Shown here: positions 37,697-46,494 of the stretch, piece after piece | Layout of the letters: each line of letters starts with the position of its first letter | Numbering within the stretch: position 1 is the first letter of the stretch | Origin: Cerina litoralis | Lineage (GTDB): Bacteria > Bacteroidota > Bacteroidia > Flavobacteriales > Flavobacteriaceae | DNA: 64,000 nucleotides | Assembly (NCBI GenBank): GCA_022008415.1 | Contig: JAIRBC010000002.1 | Span: 124,001-188,000 of the forward strand | Direction of reading: 5' to 3' | Position numbers and translations under genes: made by a program | The notes under the pieces: model-generated | Seen by the model: the letters and a program-made list of their open reading frames with translations, nothing else | Told to the model about the DNA's origin: nothing | Database searches by the model: none

Positions 37697-37866
37697 CTCC
37701 TAATAATTGATGGCAATAAAGCGATTTGGTAGGCTATAAATTAAATTTAATCAAAAAATGGGATTGTAAAGGGTAATGTTTTTGGATATTTTTCACCTAG
37801 AGATCACACCAGGATTACAGGCACTATTACGTCTTATACGCCCATTACGGTCATTTAAATTTTGAA

Positions 37867-40317
37867 TTATAAAGTTTTCGCATTTTTTACCTTTTGATCG
37901 GTAATGGCAATATCGATTACCTCGCTCATATCGGTAACGTAATGAAAGGTTAGCCCCTTGAGATACTCTTCCTTAATCTCCATAACGTCCCTACGGTTTT
38001 CCTCACAGAGGATCAATTCCTTGATCCGTGCACGTTTGGCGGCCAGAATTTTCTCTTTAATTCCGCCGACGGGCAACACCTTGCCTCTCAAGGTTATCTC
38101 CCCTGTCATGGCCAAGCTCTTCTTTACCCTCTTTTGCGTAAACAGGGACACCAAGGAAGTAAGCATGGTAATCCCCGCACTTGGCCCATCTTTTGGGGTA
38201 GCACCCTCAGGTACGTGGATATGTACATTGTAATTGCCAAAAACTTCGGAATCCAGTCCAAAATAATCGGCATTCGATTTTATGTATTCCATCGCAATCG
38301 TCGCCGATTCCTTCATCACCTTACCTAAATTTCCCGTTATGGTTAGGTTGCCCTTTCCCTTGGAAAGTATGGATTCTATAAAAAGTATATCGCCACCGAC
38401 GCTTGTCCAAGCAAGTCCGGTGACTACACCGGCCACTTGGTTGTTCTCGTACTTATCGCGTTCCAAACGTGCGGGGCCCAGGACCTTTTCCACATCTTGG
38501 TTACTAATTTTAACGCTATACTCTTCCTCTATGGCTATTGATTTGGCCGCGTAGCGCACCATTTTGGCGATTTGCTTTTCCAATCCACGGACACCGGATT
38601 CCCGGGTATAGCCTTCAACGATCTTTTCCATCTGTGGTTTGCCAATCTTTAGGTCTTTGGAAGACAGGCCGTGCTCCTTCAGCTGCTTGGGCAGTAAATG
38701 CCTTTTTGCAATTTCCACTTTCTCCTCGATGGTATATCCTGTGACGTTTATAATCTCCATCCTATCGCGCAAGGCTGGCTGTATACTGCCTAGGTTATTG
38801 GCGGTAGCGATGAACATCACTTTAGACAGGTCAAAGCCCATTTCCAAGAAATTATCGTGGAAATCACTATTCTGTTCGGGATCCAATACTTCCAACATGG
38901 CCGAGGAAGGGTCTCCTTGATGGCTGCTGGCCAGTTTGTCTATCTCATCGAGAATGAAAACAGGATTAGACGTCCCCGCCTTTTTTATACTTTGGATTAT
39001 TCTTCCAGGCATGGCTCCGATATAGGTCTTGCGATGCCCCCGTATTTCGGCCTCATCGCGCATCCCACCCAAGGACATTCGCACATATTCCCTACCCAGG
39101 GCTTCTGCAACGGATTTTCCCAAGGAGGTCTTGCCCACGCCTGGAGGACCATAAAGGCATAGAATGGGCGATTTCATATCGTTTCGCAATTTCAAAACAG
39201 CCAAATACTCGATTATCCTTCGCTTTACGTCTTCCAGACCGTAGTGATCCCTATTCAGTATCCTTTCCGCTCTTTTTAAATCGAATTTATCCTTTGAAAA
39301 TTCGTTCCATGGCAAATCTAAAAAGAGATCCAAATAATTGCGCTGTATTGAATATTCGGCCACTTGGGGGTTCATTCTTTGCAGCTTTGCAAGTTCTTTC
39401 TCAAAATGGTCCCCTACTTTCTTGCCCCATTTTTTCTTTTTCGCCTTTACGGCCATGTCATCTACCTCCTCTTCATAGGACATTCCTCCAAGTTCTTCCT
39501 GGATGGTTTTCATTTGTTGGTGAAGAAAGTATTCGCGCTGTTGTTGGTCCAGATCACTGCGTACTTTGGACTGTATATCATTCCTCAATTCCAATTTTTG
39601 GAGCTCCACGTTCATATACTTCAATGTAGCCAGGGCCCTATTCTGAAGATTGGGAATTTCTAAAAGCTCCTGCTTCTCCTTAACGTCCAGGTTAAGGTTG
39701 GAGGCCACAAAATTGATCAGAAAAGAATTGCTCTGAATATTCTTTATGGCAAAGGAGGCCTCACTAGGTATGTTGGGATTGTCCCTAATAATCTTAAGGG
39801 CCAGTTCTTGGATCGAGTCTATAATGGCCAAGAATTCCTTGCTGTCCATTTTGGGTCTAACCTCCTTGGCCTCTCGAATGGTAGCGGTCATATACGGTTT
39901 TTCGGTAAGCATTTCGGCAATTTCAAAACGCTTTTTACCCTGAATGATTACCGTGGTATTCCCATCGGGCATTTGTAGCACCCTCAATATTCGCGCTACG
40001 GTACCCAAGGTGTTGATATCGTTAACACTTGGGGTCTCCGTCGACTCATCCTTTTGCGAGACCACCCCAACCACTTTAGAGCCGTTATTGGCATCTTTTA
40101 TCAGCTGGATGGATCGGTCCCTACCCGCGGTAATGGGGATGACCACGCCAGGGAACAAGACCGTATTCCTCAACGGTAGTATCGGTAGGGTATCGGGAAG
40201 CGCTTCGTTGTTAATTTCCTCTTCATCCTCCGGGGTCATTAACGGAATCAGTTCCGCTTCTTCCCCTATTTCCTGCAATGACATACTGTCAATATTTACA
40301 AAATCAGATTTATCCAT
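37867..40317 (-). CDS. lon: ATP-dependent Lon protease
   Basis: The 816-residue Lon has an N-terminal substrate-binding domain (residues about 40-250; [19 protein letters not shown]), an AAA domain with Walker A GPPGVGKT (390-397) and a C-terminal protease domain with catalytic Ser713 in KDGPSAG and Lys756 in GGIKEK. It degrades misfolded and regulatory proteins in the cytoplasm. The length agrees with bacterial Lon. It is divergent from the ECF sigma gene, with a 226-bp shared upstream region. No promoter consensus or heat-shock inverted repeat was found. Confidence 0.97.
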   Translation of the reverse strand: MDKSDFVNIDSMSLQEIGEEAELIPLMTPEDEEEINNEALPDTLPILPLRNTVLFPGVVIPITAGRDRSIQLIKDANNGSKVVGVVSQKDESTETPSVNDINTLGTVARILRVLQMPDGNTTVIIQGKKRFEIAEMLTEKPYMTATIREAKEVRPKMDSKEFLAIIDSIQELALKIIRDNPNIPSEASFAIKNIQSNSFLINFVASNLNLDVKEKQELLEIPNLQNRALATLKYMNVELQKLELRNDIQSKVRSDLDQQQREYFLHQQMKTIQEELGGMSYEEEVDDMAVKAKKKKWGKKVGDHFEKELAKLQRMNPQVAEYSIQRNYLDLFLDLPWNEFSKDKFDLKRAERILNRDHYGLEDVKRRIIEYLAVLKLRNDMKSPILCLYGPPGVGKTSLGKSVAEALGREYVRMSLGGMRDEAEIRGHRKTYIGAMPGRIIQSIKKAGTSNPVFILDEIDKLASSHQGDPSSAMLEVLDPEQNSDFHDNFLEMGFDLSKVMFIATANNLGSIQPALRDRMEIINVTGYTIEEKVEIAKRHLLPKQLKEHGLSSKDLKIGKPQMEKIVEGYTRESGVRGLEKQIAKMVRYAAKSIAIEEEYSVKISNQDVEKVLGPARLERDKYENNQVAGVVTGLAWTSVGGDILFIESILSKGKGNLTITGNLGKVMKESATIAMEYIKSNADYFGLDSEVFGNYNVHIHVPEGATPKDGPSAGITMLTSLVSLFTQKRVKKSLAMTGEITLRGKVLPVGGIKEKILAAKRARIKELILCEENRRDVMEIKEEYLKGLTFHYVTDMSEVIDIAITDQKVKNAKTL

Positions 40318-40543
40318 ATATATATTTCGGCCATTCTGTCATTTTGGGACAGTAGCCTTCAATTTAGATTGATTTAAACCTCTATAAATGCCTTGCAATC
40401 CATGCCTGGGCATTATTGTAGGTTCCTTTTACGCTCCATAGGGACAATTGTTGTGCCAATAAAAGAAAAATAATAAAAAAACTGTAACAATCCTTAAATT
40501 AACCTATCTATAAGACGAAGAAGATTATTAAAGCATTCACTTT

Positions 40544-41104
40544 TTGAGCCACAAAAACGAAAATATCGATGTGCTGTTGCATGGGTGTCTGGAAGGGAAG
40601 CAATCTGCCCAACTAGAAGTTTACAACCGATACTATAGAGCAATGTACAATACGGCGTTCAGGATTGTAAAGGATAGCATGGAAGCGGAGGATATAATGC
40701 AGGAATCCTTTTTGAGCGCTTTCACAAAATTAGACAGCTACAAGTGGGAAGTTACCTTTGGGGCCTGGCTAAAGCGCATTGTGGTAAACAACAGTATTCA
40801 ACATTATAGAAAACAGCAAAAGAACAACACCGTTGAAATAAATGAAGTATTGTACAAGGTCGAAGATACGAACGGAGTTGATCTTGATGATGGGAGTACG
40901 GAACACAAGGCTCAAAAAGTACTGGAAACCATGAAAACATTAAAAGACAGCTACCGTATTTCTTTGACCTTGTTTTTGATAGAAGGTTACGATTATGAGG
41001 AAATTGGTGAAATCATGAACATGAGCTACGCGAGTTGTAGGACCACAATTTCGAGGGCCAAAGAGAGTCTTAGAAAGAAAATACTAATAAGTGCCCGTCT
41101 ATGA
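40544..41104 (+). CDS. ECF-type RNA polymerase sigma factor
   Basis: The 186-residue protein has sigma region 2 (YNRYYRAMYNTAFRIVKDSM, then EAEDIMQESFLSAF) and region 4 (LTLFLIEGYDYEEIGEIMNM, helix-turn-helix ending SRAKESLRKKI). Translation probably starts at TTG (40544-40546), because the frame is blocked 15 bases upstream by a stop and no ATG comes before region 2. An anti-sigma-like membrane protein follows 139 bp later, then two secreted repeat proteins on the same strand. The sigma factor may control its own operon, but its promoter specificity cannot be read here. Confidence 0.94.
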   Translation: MSHKNENIDVLLHGCLEGKQSAQLEVYNRYYRAMYNTAFRIVKDSMEAEDIMQESFLSAFTKLDSYKWEVTFGAWLKRIVVNNSIQHYRKQQKNNTVEINEVLYKVEDTNGVDLDDGSTEHKAQKVLETMKTLKDSYRISLTLFLIEGYDYEEIGEIMNMSYASCRTTISRAKESLRKKILISARL

Positions 41105-41127
41105 AGACCGATTACTGCGTTACGCTT

Positions 41128-41175
41128 GTTTTGAAGGCAGTCATTTACTAAAGCAAACTCCTTGCTTTTCAAAAC
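41128..41175 (+). promoter_or_regulatory. Nested hairpin between sigma and anti-sigma genes
   Basis: An outer stem GTTTTGAA (41128-41135) / TTCAAAAC (41168-41175) encloses an inner stem AAAGCAA (41150-41156) / TTGCTTT (41162-41168) with a 5-base loop; the two share base 41168, so they may be alternatives. It could set the sigma to anti-sigma ratio by partial termination or mRNA processing. Confidence 0.4.
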
Positions 41176-41243
41176 TGTGCAGGCCTTGTCCTCGAACTTT
41201 CTAGCTCAAACACTCGGCGGTATGGAAAAACACAAATTAAACA

Positions 41244-41810
41244 ATGATGAAAAAAATAGATCTGGAAAGCGTTTTTAAAGAACTCGAAGGTACTTTTGAT
41301 ACAGAAATTCCCCAAGAAGGCCACCAGGCCCGTTTTTTACAAAAACTCCGGGGACAAAAGGTAGTATCACAACCCCGTACAGAAAAGAGTTGGTGGAGAC
41401 CCCTCGCTATCGCCGCTTCCATAGCCGTACTATTATCCGTTGGCCTTGGCCTGTTCAACTCCTTCCCCACCAAGAATGAAAGGATCGCCAAAATATCGCC
41501 CGAGGCCTCCAAAACGGGGATCTACTTTGCCAATTTGGTCAATGAGCAGATCAATGTCCTAAAAAAGGAAAGCAGCCCCGAGACCGAAAGGATAATTGAC
41601 GACACCATGGCGCAATTGGCAACGCTTGATTCCGATTATCAAAAAATGGAACAGGACCTTTTGCAAGGCGGCAACAGCAAACTCATTCTAAGCGCTATGA
41701 TCAATAATTTTCAAACAAGAATAGCACTTTTACAGGACGTCCTAAATCAAATAGAAGCAATTAAATCCGTTAAAAACAAATCCGATGAAACGAGCATTAA
41801 TAAATTATAA
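41244..41810 (+). CDS. Anti-sigma-like single-pass membrane protein
   Basis: The 188-residue protein starts MMKKIDLESVFKELEGTFDT, has a cytosolic N-terminal part of about 48 residues and one membrane segment (PLAIAASIAVLLSVGLGLF, residues about 51-69). The outer part (residues about 75-188) is predicted helical, with repeated amphipathic segments (KTGIYFANLVNEQINVLKKE, ILSAMINNFQTRIALLQDVL). Position after an ECF sigma gene and topology point to an anti-sigma factor, but the classic zinc-binding HxxxCxxC motif is absent. The outer coiled region may be the sensor. Family name not recognised. Confidence 0.78.
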   Translation: MMKKIDLESVFKELEGTFDTEIPQEGHQARFLQKLRGQKVVSQPRTEKSWWRPLAIAASIAVLLSVGLGLFNSFPTKNERIAKISPEASKTGIYFANLVNEQINVLKKESSPETERIIDDTMAQLATLDSDYQKMEQDLLQGGNSKLILSAMINNFQTRIALLQDVLNQIEAIKSVKNKSDETSINKL

Positions 41811-41834
41811 AGATTACTTCTCGAACGTGGGTAA

Positions 41835-41858
41835 TTAACCCCGAGGCCTCGGGGTTAA
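41835..41858. repeat. 24-bp perfect palindrome
   Basis: TTAACCCCGAGG and its exact complement CCTCGGGGTTAA abut without a loop at 41835-41858. It lies between the anti-sigma gene and the solenoid gene and has a CCCCGA/TCGGGG core like the unit at 61771-61792. No T-run follows. Confidence 0.6.
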
Positions 41859-41935
41859 CGCAAGAGCGTAGCGGTTACATACGTTCTCAACTTTTTAATT
41901 AATTTATTATCAAACAATTAAAAATATTTAAACAA

Positions 41936-43063
41936 ATGAAAACAATATTATATAAATCCGCCTTCCTCCTTTTTCTATTATCCCCTATGCTCTCAACCGC
42001 CGAATCCATAGACCCCGTTTTTGGGACCGGGCTGGATTTCATGGAGGGCTTTACCGGAAAATACACCAAGGAAAAAACGATCAAAAAAGAATTCCAAGTG
42101 AATTTTGATGCTCTTTTGAAGGTTTCCAATAGTTATGGGAATCTCAATATCACCTCTTGGAACGAAAATAAGATCCTCATAGAGGTACACATAAAGACCA
42201 ACGGGAACAATGAAGAGAAAGTGGCCAAAAAATTAAACGAACTAGACGTGCTGTTCGAAGCCAGTAGTAGCCAAGTATCTGCCAAAACAGTTTTCGATAA
42301 AGGTAGTAGCAACTGGAGCTGGGGCTGGGGAAACAACAATAATGTAAACATGCAGATAGACTATATCATAAAAGTGCCCGTAAAAAATAGCGTTAATCTC
42401 AACAACGACTATGGCGGCATTATCCTAGATCGCATCGACGGCCATGCCAAGATCAATTGTGATTATGGTCAATTGGAAATTGGGGAACTCAGGGGTCGGA
42501 GCAACCAATTAAATTTTGATTACACCACCAAATCCAGAATAGGGTACATCAACAGTGGCGAAATCCATGCCGATTACTCCGACTTCACCATAGAGAAAGC
42601 AGGAGACCTTGTCATCAAAGCCGATTATACCAATTCTACGGTAGAACAAATGGAAAATTTACAGTACTCCTGTGACTACGGGAACCTCGATGTCGGCACG
42701 GCCAAGAATATTCAAGGCAATGGTGACTATATAAACATAAATCTCGGCACATTGCACGGAAATGTGGATATAAACTCCGACTATGGCAACTTAAAGATCA
42801 AGGAGTTGGCAGCAGACGCAGGAAACGTACAGATAAGCACCGATTATACGGGGGTAAAATTAGGGTATCATCCCGAATACCACTTTAATTTTGAAATTAA
42901 GAATGAATATGGTAACGTGCGGGGCAAAGATGATTTTGAAATTAATATTAGCAATGAAAAAAATACCGAAAAATACTATAAAGGATTTTACGGTAGCGAC
43001 AACAGCGGTAACAATATGTCCATTGATAGTGAATATGGCGACGTTTCCTTTAGTAAAAATTGA
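41936..43063 (+). CDS. Secreted Asp-Tyr repeat protein, predicted beta-solenoid (DUF4097-like)
   Basis: The 375-residue product has a signal peptide (MKTILYKSAFLLFLLSPMLS). From residue 158 a motif D-Y-[GST] recurs with Tyr at 159, 177, 196, 214, 231, 248, 265, 283, 304, 325 and 367, mostly 17-21 apart. Each unit has the form x-x-D-Y-x-x-x-[IVL]-x-[IVL], as in turns of a beta-solenoid. The protein resembles the DUF4097 family of beta-strand-repeat proteins. A Trp/Asn-rich patch at about 126-137 (NWSWGWGNNNNV) precedes the repeats. It follows an ECF sigma and anti-sigma pair and precedes a GIN protein with a similar periodicity. Role unknown; a surface or envelope stress function is inferred. 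Confidence 0.82.
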   Translation: MKTILYKSAFLLFLLSPMLSTAESIDPVFGTGLDFMEGFTGKYTKEKTIKKEFQVNFDALLKVSNSYGNLNITSWNENKILIEVHIKTNGNNEEKVAKKLNELDVLFEASSSQVSAKTVFDKGSSNWSWGWGNNNNVNMQIDYIIKVPVKNSVNLNNDYGGIILDRIDGHAKINCDYGQLEIGELRGRSNQLNFDYTTKSRIGYINSGEIHADYSDFTIEKAGDLVIKADYTNSTVEQMENLQYSCDYGNLDVGTAKNIQGNGDYININLGTLHGNVDINSDYGNLKIKELAADAGNVQISTDYTGVKLGYHPEYHFNFEIKNEYGNVRGKDDFEINISNEKNTEKYYKGFYGSDNSGNNMSIDSEYGDVSFSKN

Positions 43064-43110
43064 TGGGAAAAAATACGAAGTACGAAATACAAAAGTTGAA
43101 TCGGAGGATT

Positions 43111-43156
43111 CCCCCTTTGAAGGCCTGCCCGAACACTATGGGCGGGGAGCAGGGGG
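43111..43156. repeat. Extragenic hairpin CCCCCT/AGGGGG
   Basis: CCCCCT (43111-43116) pairs with AGGGGG (43151-43156), with a GCCCG...GGGC inner part. It lies in the 251-bp gap between the two repeat-protein genes and resembles the CCCCTCC-type units at 44191 and 48971. Confidence 0.45.
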
Positions 43157-43314
43157 ATGTTTTTTCGCGGCAATTTAATGCTAGACGTAATACAAGGTAC
43201 AAAGGAAAAAGGGTTAAAATAAATACGAAGAAAAATTCTGAATAATAATGACTGACCTCATAACCATTTGATAATCCAAAAAATAGCTAAAACACCAACT
43301 TAAATTCCAAAAAA

Positions 43315-44037
43315 ATGAAAAAAATTCAACTGCTCGGCCTAGCGCTTTTATTTACTGCGGCTACCCATGCCCAATGGAGCAAAAAAATAAATGGCAACGG
43401 CAATGTCGTAACCATAGATAGAACCACTGCTGATTATGATGCCTTGGAGGTGTCGGGGTCTTTTGACGTGGAATTGGTAGTAGGGAAGGAAGGAAAATTG
43501 AGTTTGACGGGAGAGGAAAACCTTTTACAGTATATAGTGACAGAAGTTAAAAATGGCAATCTAATCATAAAGACAGAAAAAGGTATCTATATAAGCCCCT
43601 CGCACAACAAAGGGATTTCACTCCGCATACCCGTAGAAACCATCGATGCCGTAAGTCTTTCGGGATCTGGGGATATAGTGGGGCGCACCAAAATAAGGAC
43701 GGATAACTTTAAAACCGCCCTTTCGGGATCAGGCGATGTAACCCTGGATGTCGAGGCCAATTCGGTCGTTGTCTCTATGTCCGGGTCGGGGGATATTGTG
43801 CTTAAGGGAAAATCTACAAATATTAAAATAAATGTATCCGGATCGGGGGATATCGACACCTACGGCTTGGCAGCCGACCATGTGGATGCCTCTATCTCCG
43901 GATCAGCGGATGTGGACGTAACGGCCAACCAAAGTCTAAAAGTACGGGTCTCTGGCTCGGGCGATATCAGCTATAGGGGGAATCCACAAAAAATAGATAC
44001 CAAGTCCTCCGGGTCTGGGGATATTTCTAAAAGGTAA
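43315..44037 (+). CDS. Secreted GIN-domain (DUF2807) protein
   Basis: The 240-residue protein has a signal peptide (MKKIQLLGLALLFTAATHAQ) and a head-GIN domain with SGSF at 47-50. SGSGD (or SGSAD) recurs at residues 116, 137, 156, 175, 195, 213 and 232, spaced 18-21, each followed by beta-strand residues. This is the DUF2807 pattern, annotated as putative auto-transporter adhesin in Bacteroidota, though the name overstates what is known. It ends the sigma, anti-sigma, Asp-Tyr repeat, GIN series. A cell-surface or periplasmic location is expected. Confidence 0.92.
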   Translation: MKKIQLLGLALLFTAATHAQWSKKINGNGNVVTIDRTTADYDALEVSGSFDVELVVGKEGKLSLTGEENLLQYIVTEVKNGNLIIKTEKGIYISPSHNKGISLRIPVETIDAVSLSGSGDIVGRTKIRTDNFKTALSGSGDVTLDVEANSVVVSMSGSGDIVLKGKSTNIKINVSGSGDIDTYGLAADHVDASISGSADVDVTANQSLKVRVSGSGDISYRGNPQKIDTKSSGSGDISKR

Positions 44038-44400
44038 ATAAAATCCAAGCTCAAGGACCAAGAATAAAGGGCAAGCACAAGTTCTAGGATCAATCCCGAT
44101 AGCTATCGGGTCAAGTAAAAGTTCAGCATTAGCGTTGTAATTTACGGGTTTAGGTTTAGAGGAAGACCCCGTTGTTAGGGTTAAAGTTCTCCCCTCCGGT
44201 GGAGGGGGAGCCTGCCGTATCCCACAAGATGCTTTACACTGGTGCCCACCATGCATTAAACTCTCTTGGTGCACTGTTAATTATTGGTTTTGCTGTATCT
44301 TTAAGCATCCCAGCATGTAACATCCTATATTCTATATGGATCGGTCCGGATAATGGGATAATTAGTTTTATTTAGGGAAGGAATTAGCCAATTGAAAAAA
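44038..44400. other. 363-bp gap with two palindromes
   Basis: CCCGATAG/CTATCGGG (44095-44110) and CCCCTCC-GGT-GGAGGGG (44191-44207) are both dispersed units seen elsewhere in the window (9112 and 48971). No coding frame was accepted. The gap marks the edge between the sigma cassette and the accessory stretch. Confidence 0.55.
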
Positions 44401-44964
44401 ATGGGGCGATTGACCAATTTTATCGAAAGAAACGGATCAGGAAAAAAGGTCCTAGTTCTTTTTATACTGACCAATGTGGTTTACGTCCTTATGTTAACCG
44501 TTACCATTCCCTATACCATGAAATTCTCCAACGGAATGAAATTGTTGGATATGATGCCAACGGGTTATGACTCTAAATATGTATATGAATTATTCGGTTC
44601 ACTGGGAGAAAAGGGACGGTTGATTTACCTGACCAACCAAATACCTGTAGATATGCTCTATCCACTGCTATTTGGTCTTGCTTACTGTTTGCTTTTAGCT
44701 TATTTTCTCAAAAGATTGAACAGGATAACTTCCCCATACATCTTTCTTTGTTTACTGCCCATAATTGCCGGAACCGCAGATTATTTGGAAAATATTGGTA
44801 TCATAGCGATGCTGAAAAGCTATCCTGACCTGTCCACATCTTTTGTAAAAACAATAAATGTATTTTCAATCATAAAAAGTATCTCGACAAGCACAGTTTT
44901 TATGGTCCTTTTGGTTTTGGTTATTTCACTCGGATTTTCAGCCATAAACAGGAAAAAACAATGA
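44401..44964 (+). CDS. Multi-pass membrane protein of unknown function
   Basis: The ATG at 44401 is preferred over a TTG nine bases before it. The 187-residue protein has about four membrane segments (residues about 18-38, 84-103, 110-124 and 150-180). LLPIIAGTADYLENIGII holds a D-x-L-E-N motif that appears in other small uncharacterised membrane proteins. The gene overlaps the next one by ATGA, so the pair is translationally coupled. It could help export or regulate the coupled hydrolase, or be enzymatic itself. I cannot name the family. Confidence 0.75.
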   Translation: MGRLTNFIERNGSGKKVLVLFILTNVVYVLMLTVTIPYTMKFSNGMKLLDMMPTGYDSKYVYELFGSLGEKGRLIYLTNQIPVDMLYPLLFGLAYCLLLAYFLKRLNRITSPYIFLCLLPIIAGTADYLENIGIIAMLKSYPDLSTSFVKTINVFSIIKSISTSTVFMVLLVLVISLGFSAINRKKQ

Positions 44965-46238
44965 AGTATCCTGAAATTTTTGCAATGTTTCTATTTACGG
45001 TATCCATAAGCGCACAGTCTTATTTAGGCACTCTTAATTATGGAAAATCAACAATAAATTACAAAATAAAACTGACCAAAATAGATAACCACACAAATGC
45101 TTTGTTTTCCAGTGTCGAAATGAATGCTTACGAAATCCCTTGTCGTAATTCCTCTCTCCAACAAGACTCCCTTAAATTTTATGTAGTTAGTGATTATTAT
45201 ACGTACGAATACAAATACATTAAGCAAAATGAAAATTTCAAGGGTCTCTTAAAAATCTATTCTAATGAAAATGAGCAATTATTGAATACACTTGAAACCG
45301 AACTGATACCAGAAAATAAAATAGAACGGGACCTCATCAAAAAACAAGATTTAAGATTCACTTCCAATGGGCTCAAATTATACGGGACTTTATGGGAACC
45401 AAAAAATCCGATTCAAAAGGGCTTATTTTTTGTTACATCCTCACAAGGAAATAACCGGAGCGGTTCTAACGCCGAAGCTTCCTATTTTGTCAATTTAGGA
45501 TATACCGTTTTTAATTACGATAAGCGGGGAACTGGAAAATCTGAAGGCAATTGGCAATCGGCTACTATAGAAGAACTGTGTTCGGACGATATTAATGCGA
45601 TCCTCTTTTTCTCAGAAACAACTAGTCTTCCACTATCAGAAATTGGAATAAAAGGCAGTAGTCAAGGCGGGATTAAGATACCCTATATATTAACGGAAAT
45701 ACCAGCACTGAAATTTGGCATTTCGGTAAGTTGCCCGAGTGGCTCCCTCTTGGAAAGTGATTTAAATAATTGGGAAAATGCAAATATTGAATTGATTGGC
45801 AAAGAAAACATTAAGGCTGCCTATAAGGTTCAAAAAGCGGGATATGATTATTTAGCAAATAATTTGAGTTATAAAAAATTAATGGCCGTTACAAAGAAAT
45901 ATAAAAATAAAAGTTGGTTTAAATACATTTGGATTCCCGAAGAAAATATCCAAAAAGATTATAAATTAAATTTTACCGGGCTTCCCTATTTTAAAAAGCT
46001 CAGCCAGCCTATTTTAGTAATGCAAGGACTATCCGACAACGTTATTCCAAGAGACAGCTACAAAATAATCGAAAAGGCCATAAAGAAATCGGAATCCAAG
46101 AAGTACAAGATTCTGACTTTGCAAAACGCGACCCACTCCATGACCATTCTAGATAAAGCGTTTCCTTATTTCCAAATTCTATCGCCCCAATATTTAGTCT
46201 CGATTGTCAATTGGATGCGTACGATCGAAAACAATTAA
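44961..46238 (+). CDS. Secreted alpha/beta hydrolase
   Basis: The 425-residue protein has a signal peptide (MKYPEIFAMFLFTVSISAQ). Residues about 20-125 are an N-terminal beta-rich domain, followed by a hydrolase fold with NYDKRGTGKSEGNW, nucleophile Ser234 in GSSQG, acid Asp in LSDNVIP and His in NATHSMTIL. This matches bacterial esterase/dipeptidyl-peptidase-like hydrolases that act on envelope or diet-derived esters. It is coupled by ATGA to the membrane protein before it. AT-rich codon use is stronger than in housekeeping genes nearby, by eye only. Confidence 0.88.
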   Translation: MKYPEIFAMFLFTVSISAQSYLGTLNYGKSTINYKIKLTKIDNHTNALFSSVEMNAYEIPCRNSSLQQDSLKFYVVSDYYTYEYKYIKQNENFKGLLKIYSNENEQLLNTLETELIPENKIERDLIKKQDLRFTSNGLKLYGTLWEPKNPIQKGLFFVTSSQGNNRSGSNAEASYFVNLGYTVFNYDKRGTGKSEGNWQSATIEELCSDDINAILFFSETTSLPLSEIGIKGSSQGGIKIPYILTEIPALKFGISVSCPSGSLLESDLNNWENANIELIGKENIKAAYKVQKAGYDYLANNLSYKKLMAVTKKYKNKSWFKYIWIPEENIQKDYKLNFTGLPYFKKLSQPILVMQGLSDNVIPRDSYKIIEKAIKKSESKKYKILTLQNATHSMTILDKAFPYFQILSPQYLVSIVNWMRTIENN

Positions 46239-46357
46239 AATTGAAATTACATGGGGAGTGATTTTTTCCGTGATTGTATTACTCTGGATATTACTGAAAA
46301 AATTGTTCGTTCAGCGAGGTATTTATATGGTTTACCATCTTTACATAACCCACCTTT

Positions 46358-46387
46358 TTGTTATACTTGCAATTAATTATAGGTTTT
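46358..46387 (+). promoter_or_regulatory. Likely promoter of the lipoprotein gene
   Basis: TTG at 46358-46360, 19 bases, then TAGGTTTT at 46380-46387 (last base T in place of G). The start would leave a leader of about 100 bases before the ATG at 46495. Confidence 0.4.
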
Positions 46388-46494
46388 GGTGTACTTTTAA
46401 TTTTCTAAGCAGGAACATTTAATTTTTTATTCGGATTAGTTGGGATATAGAGGTGTTTTGTGAATATATTGGGAGGTTGGCAACAATACTGAAA

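Noticed and set aside
46204..46422. Rightward 72-codon frame with a hydrophobic stretch
   Set aside because: It overlaps the end of the hydrolase gene in another frame and starts inside it at a rare codon; the hydrophobic part may be chance in AT-rich DNA.
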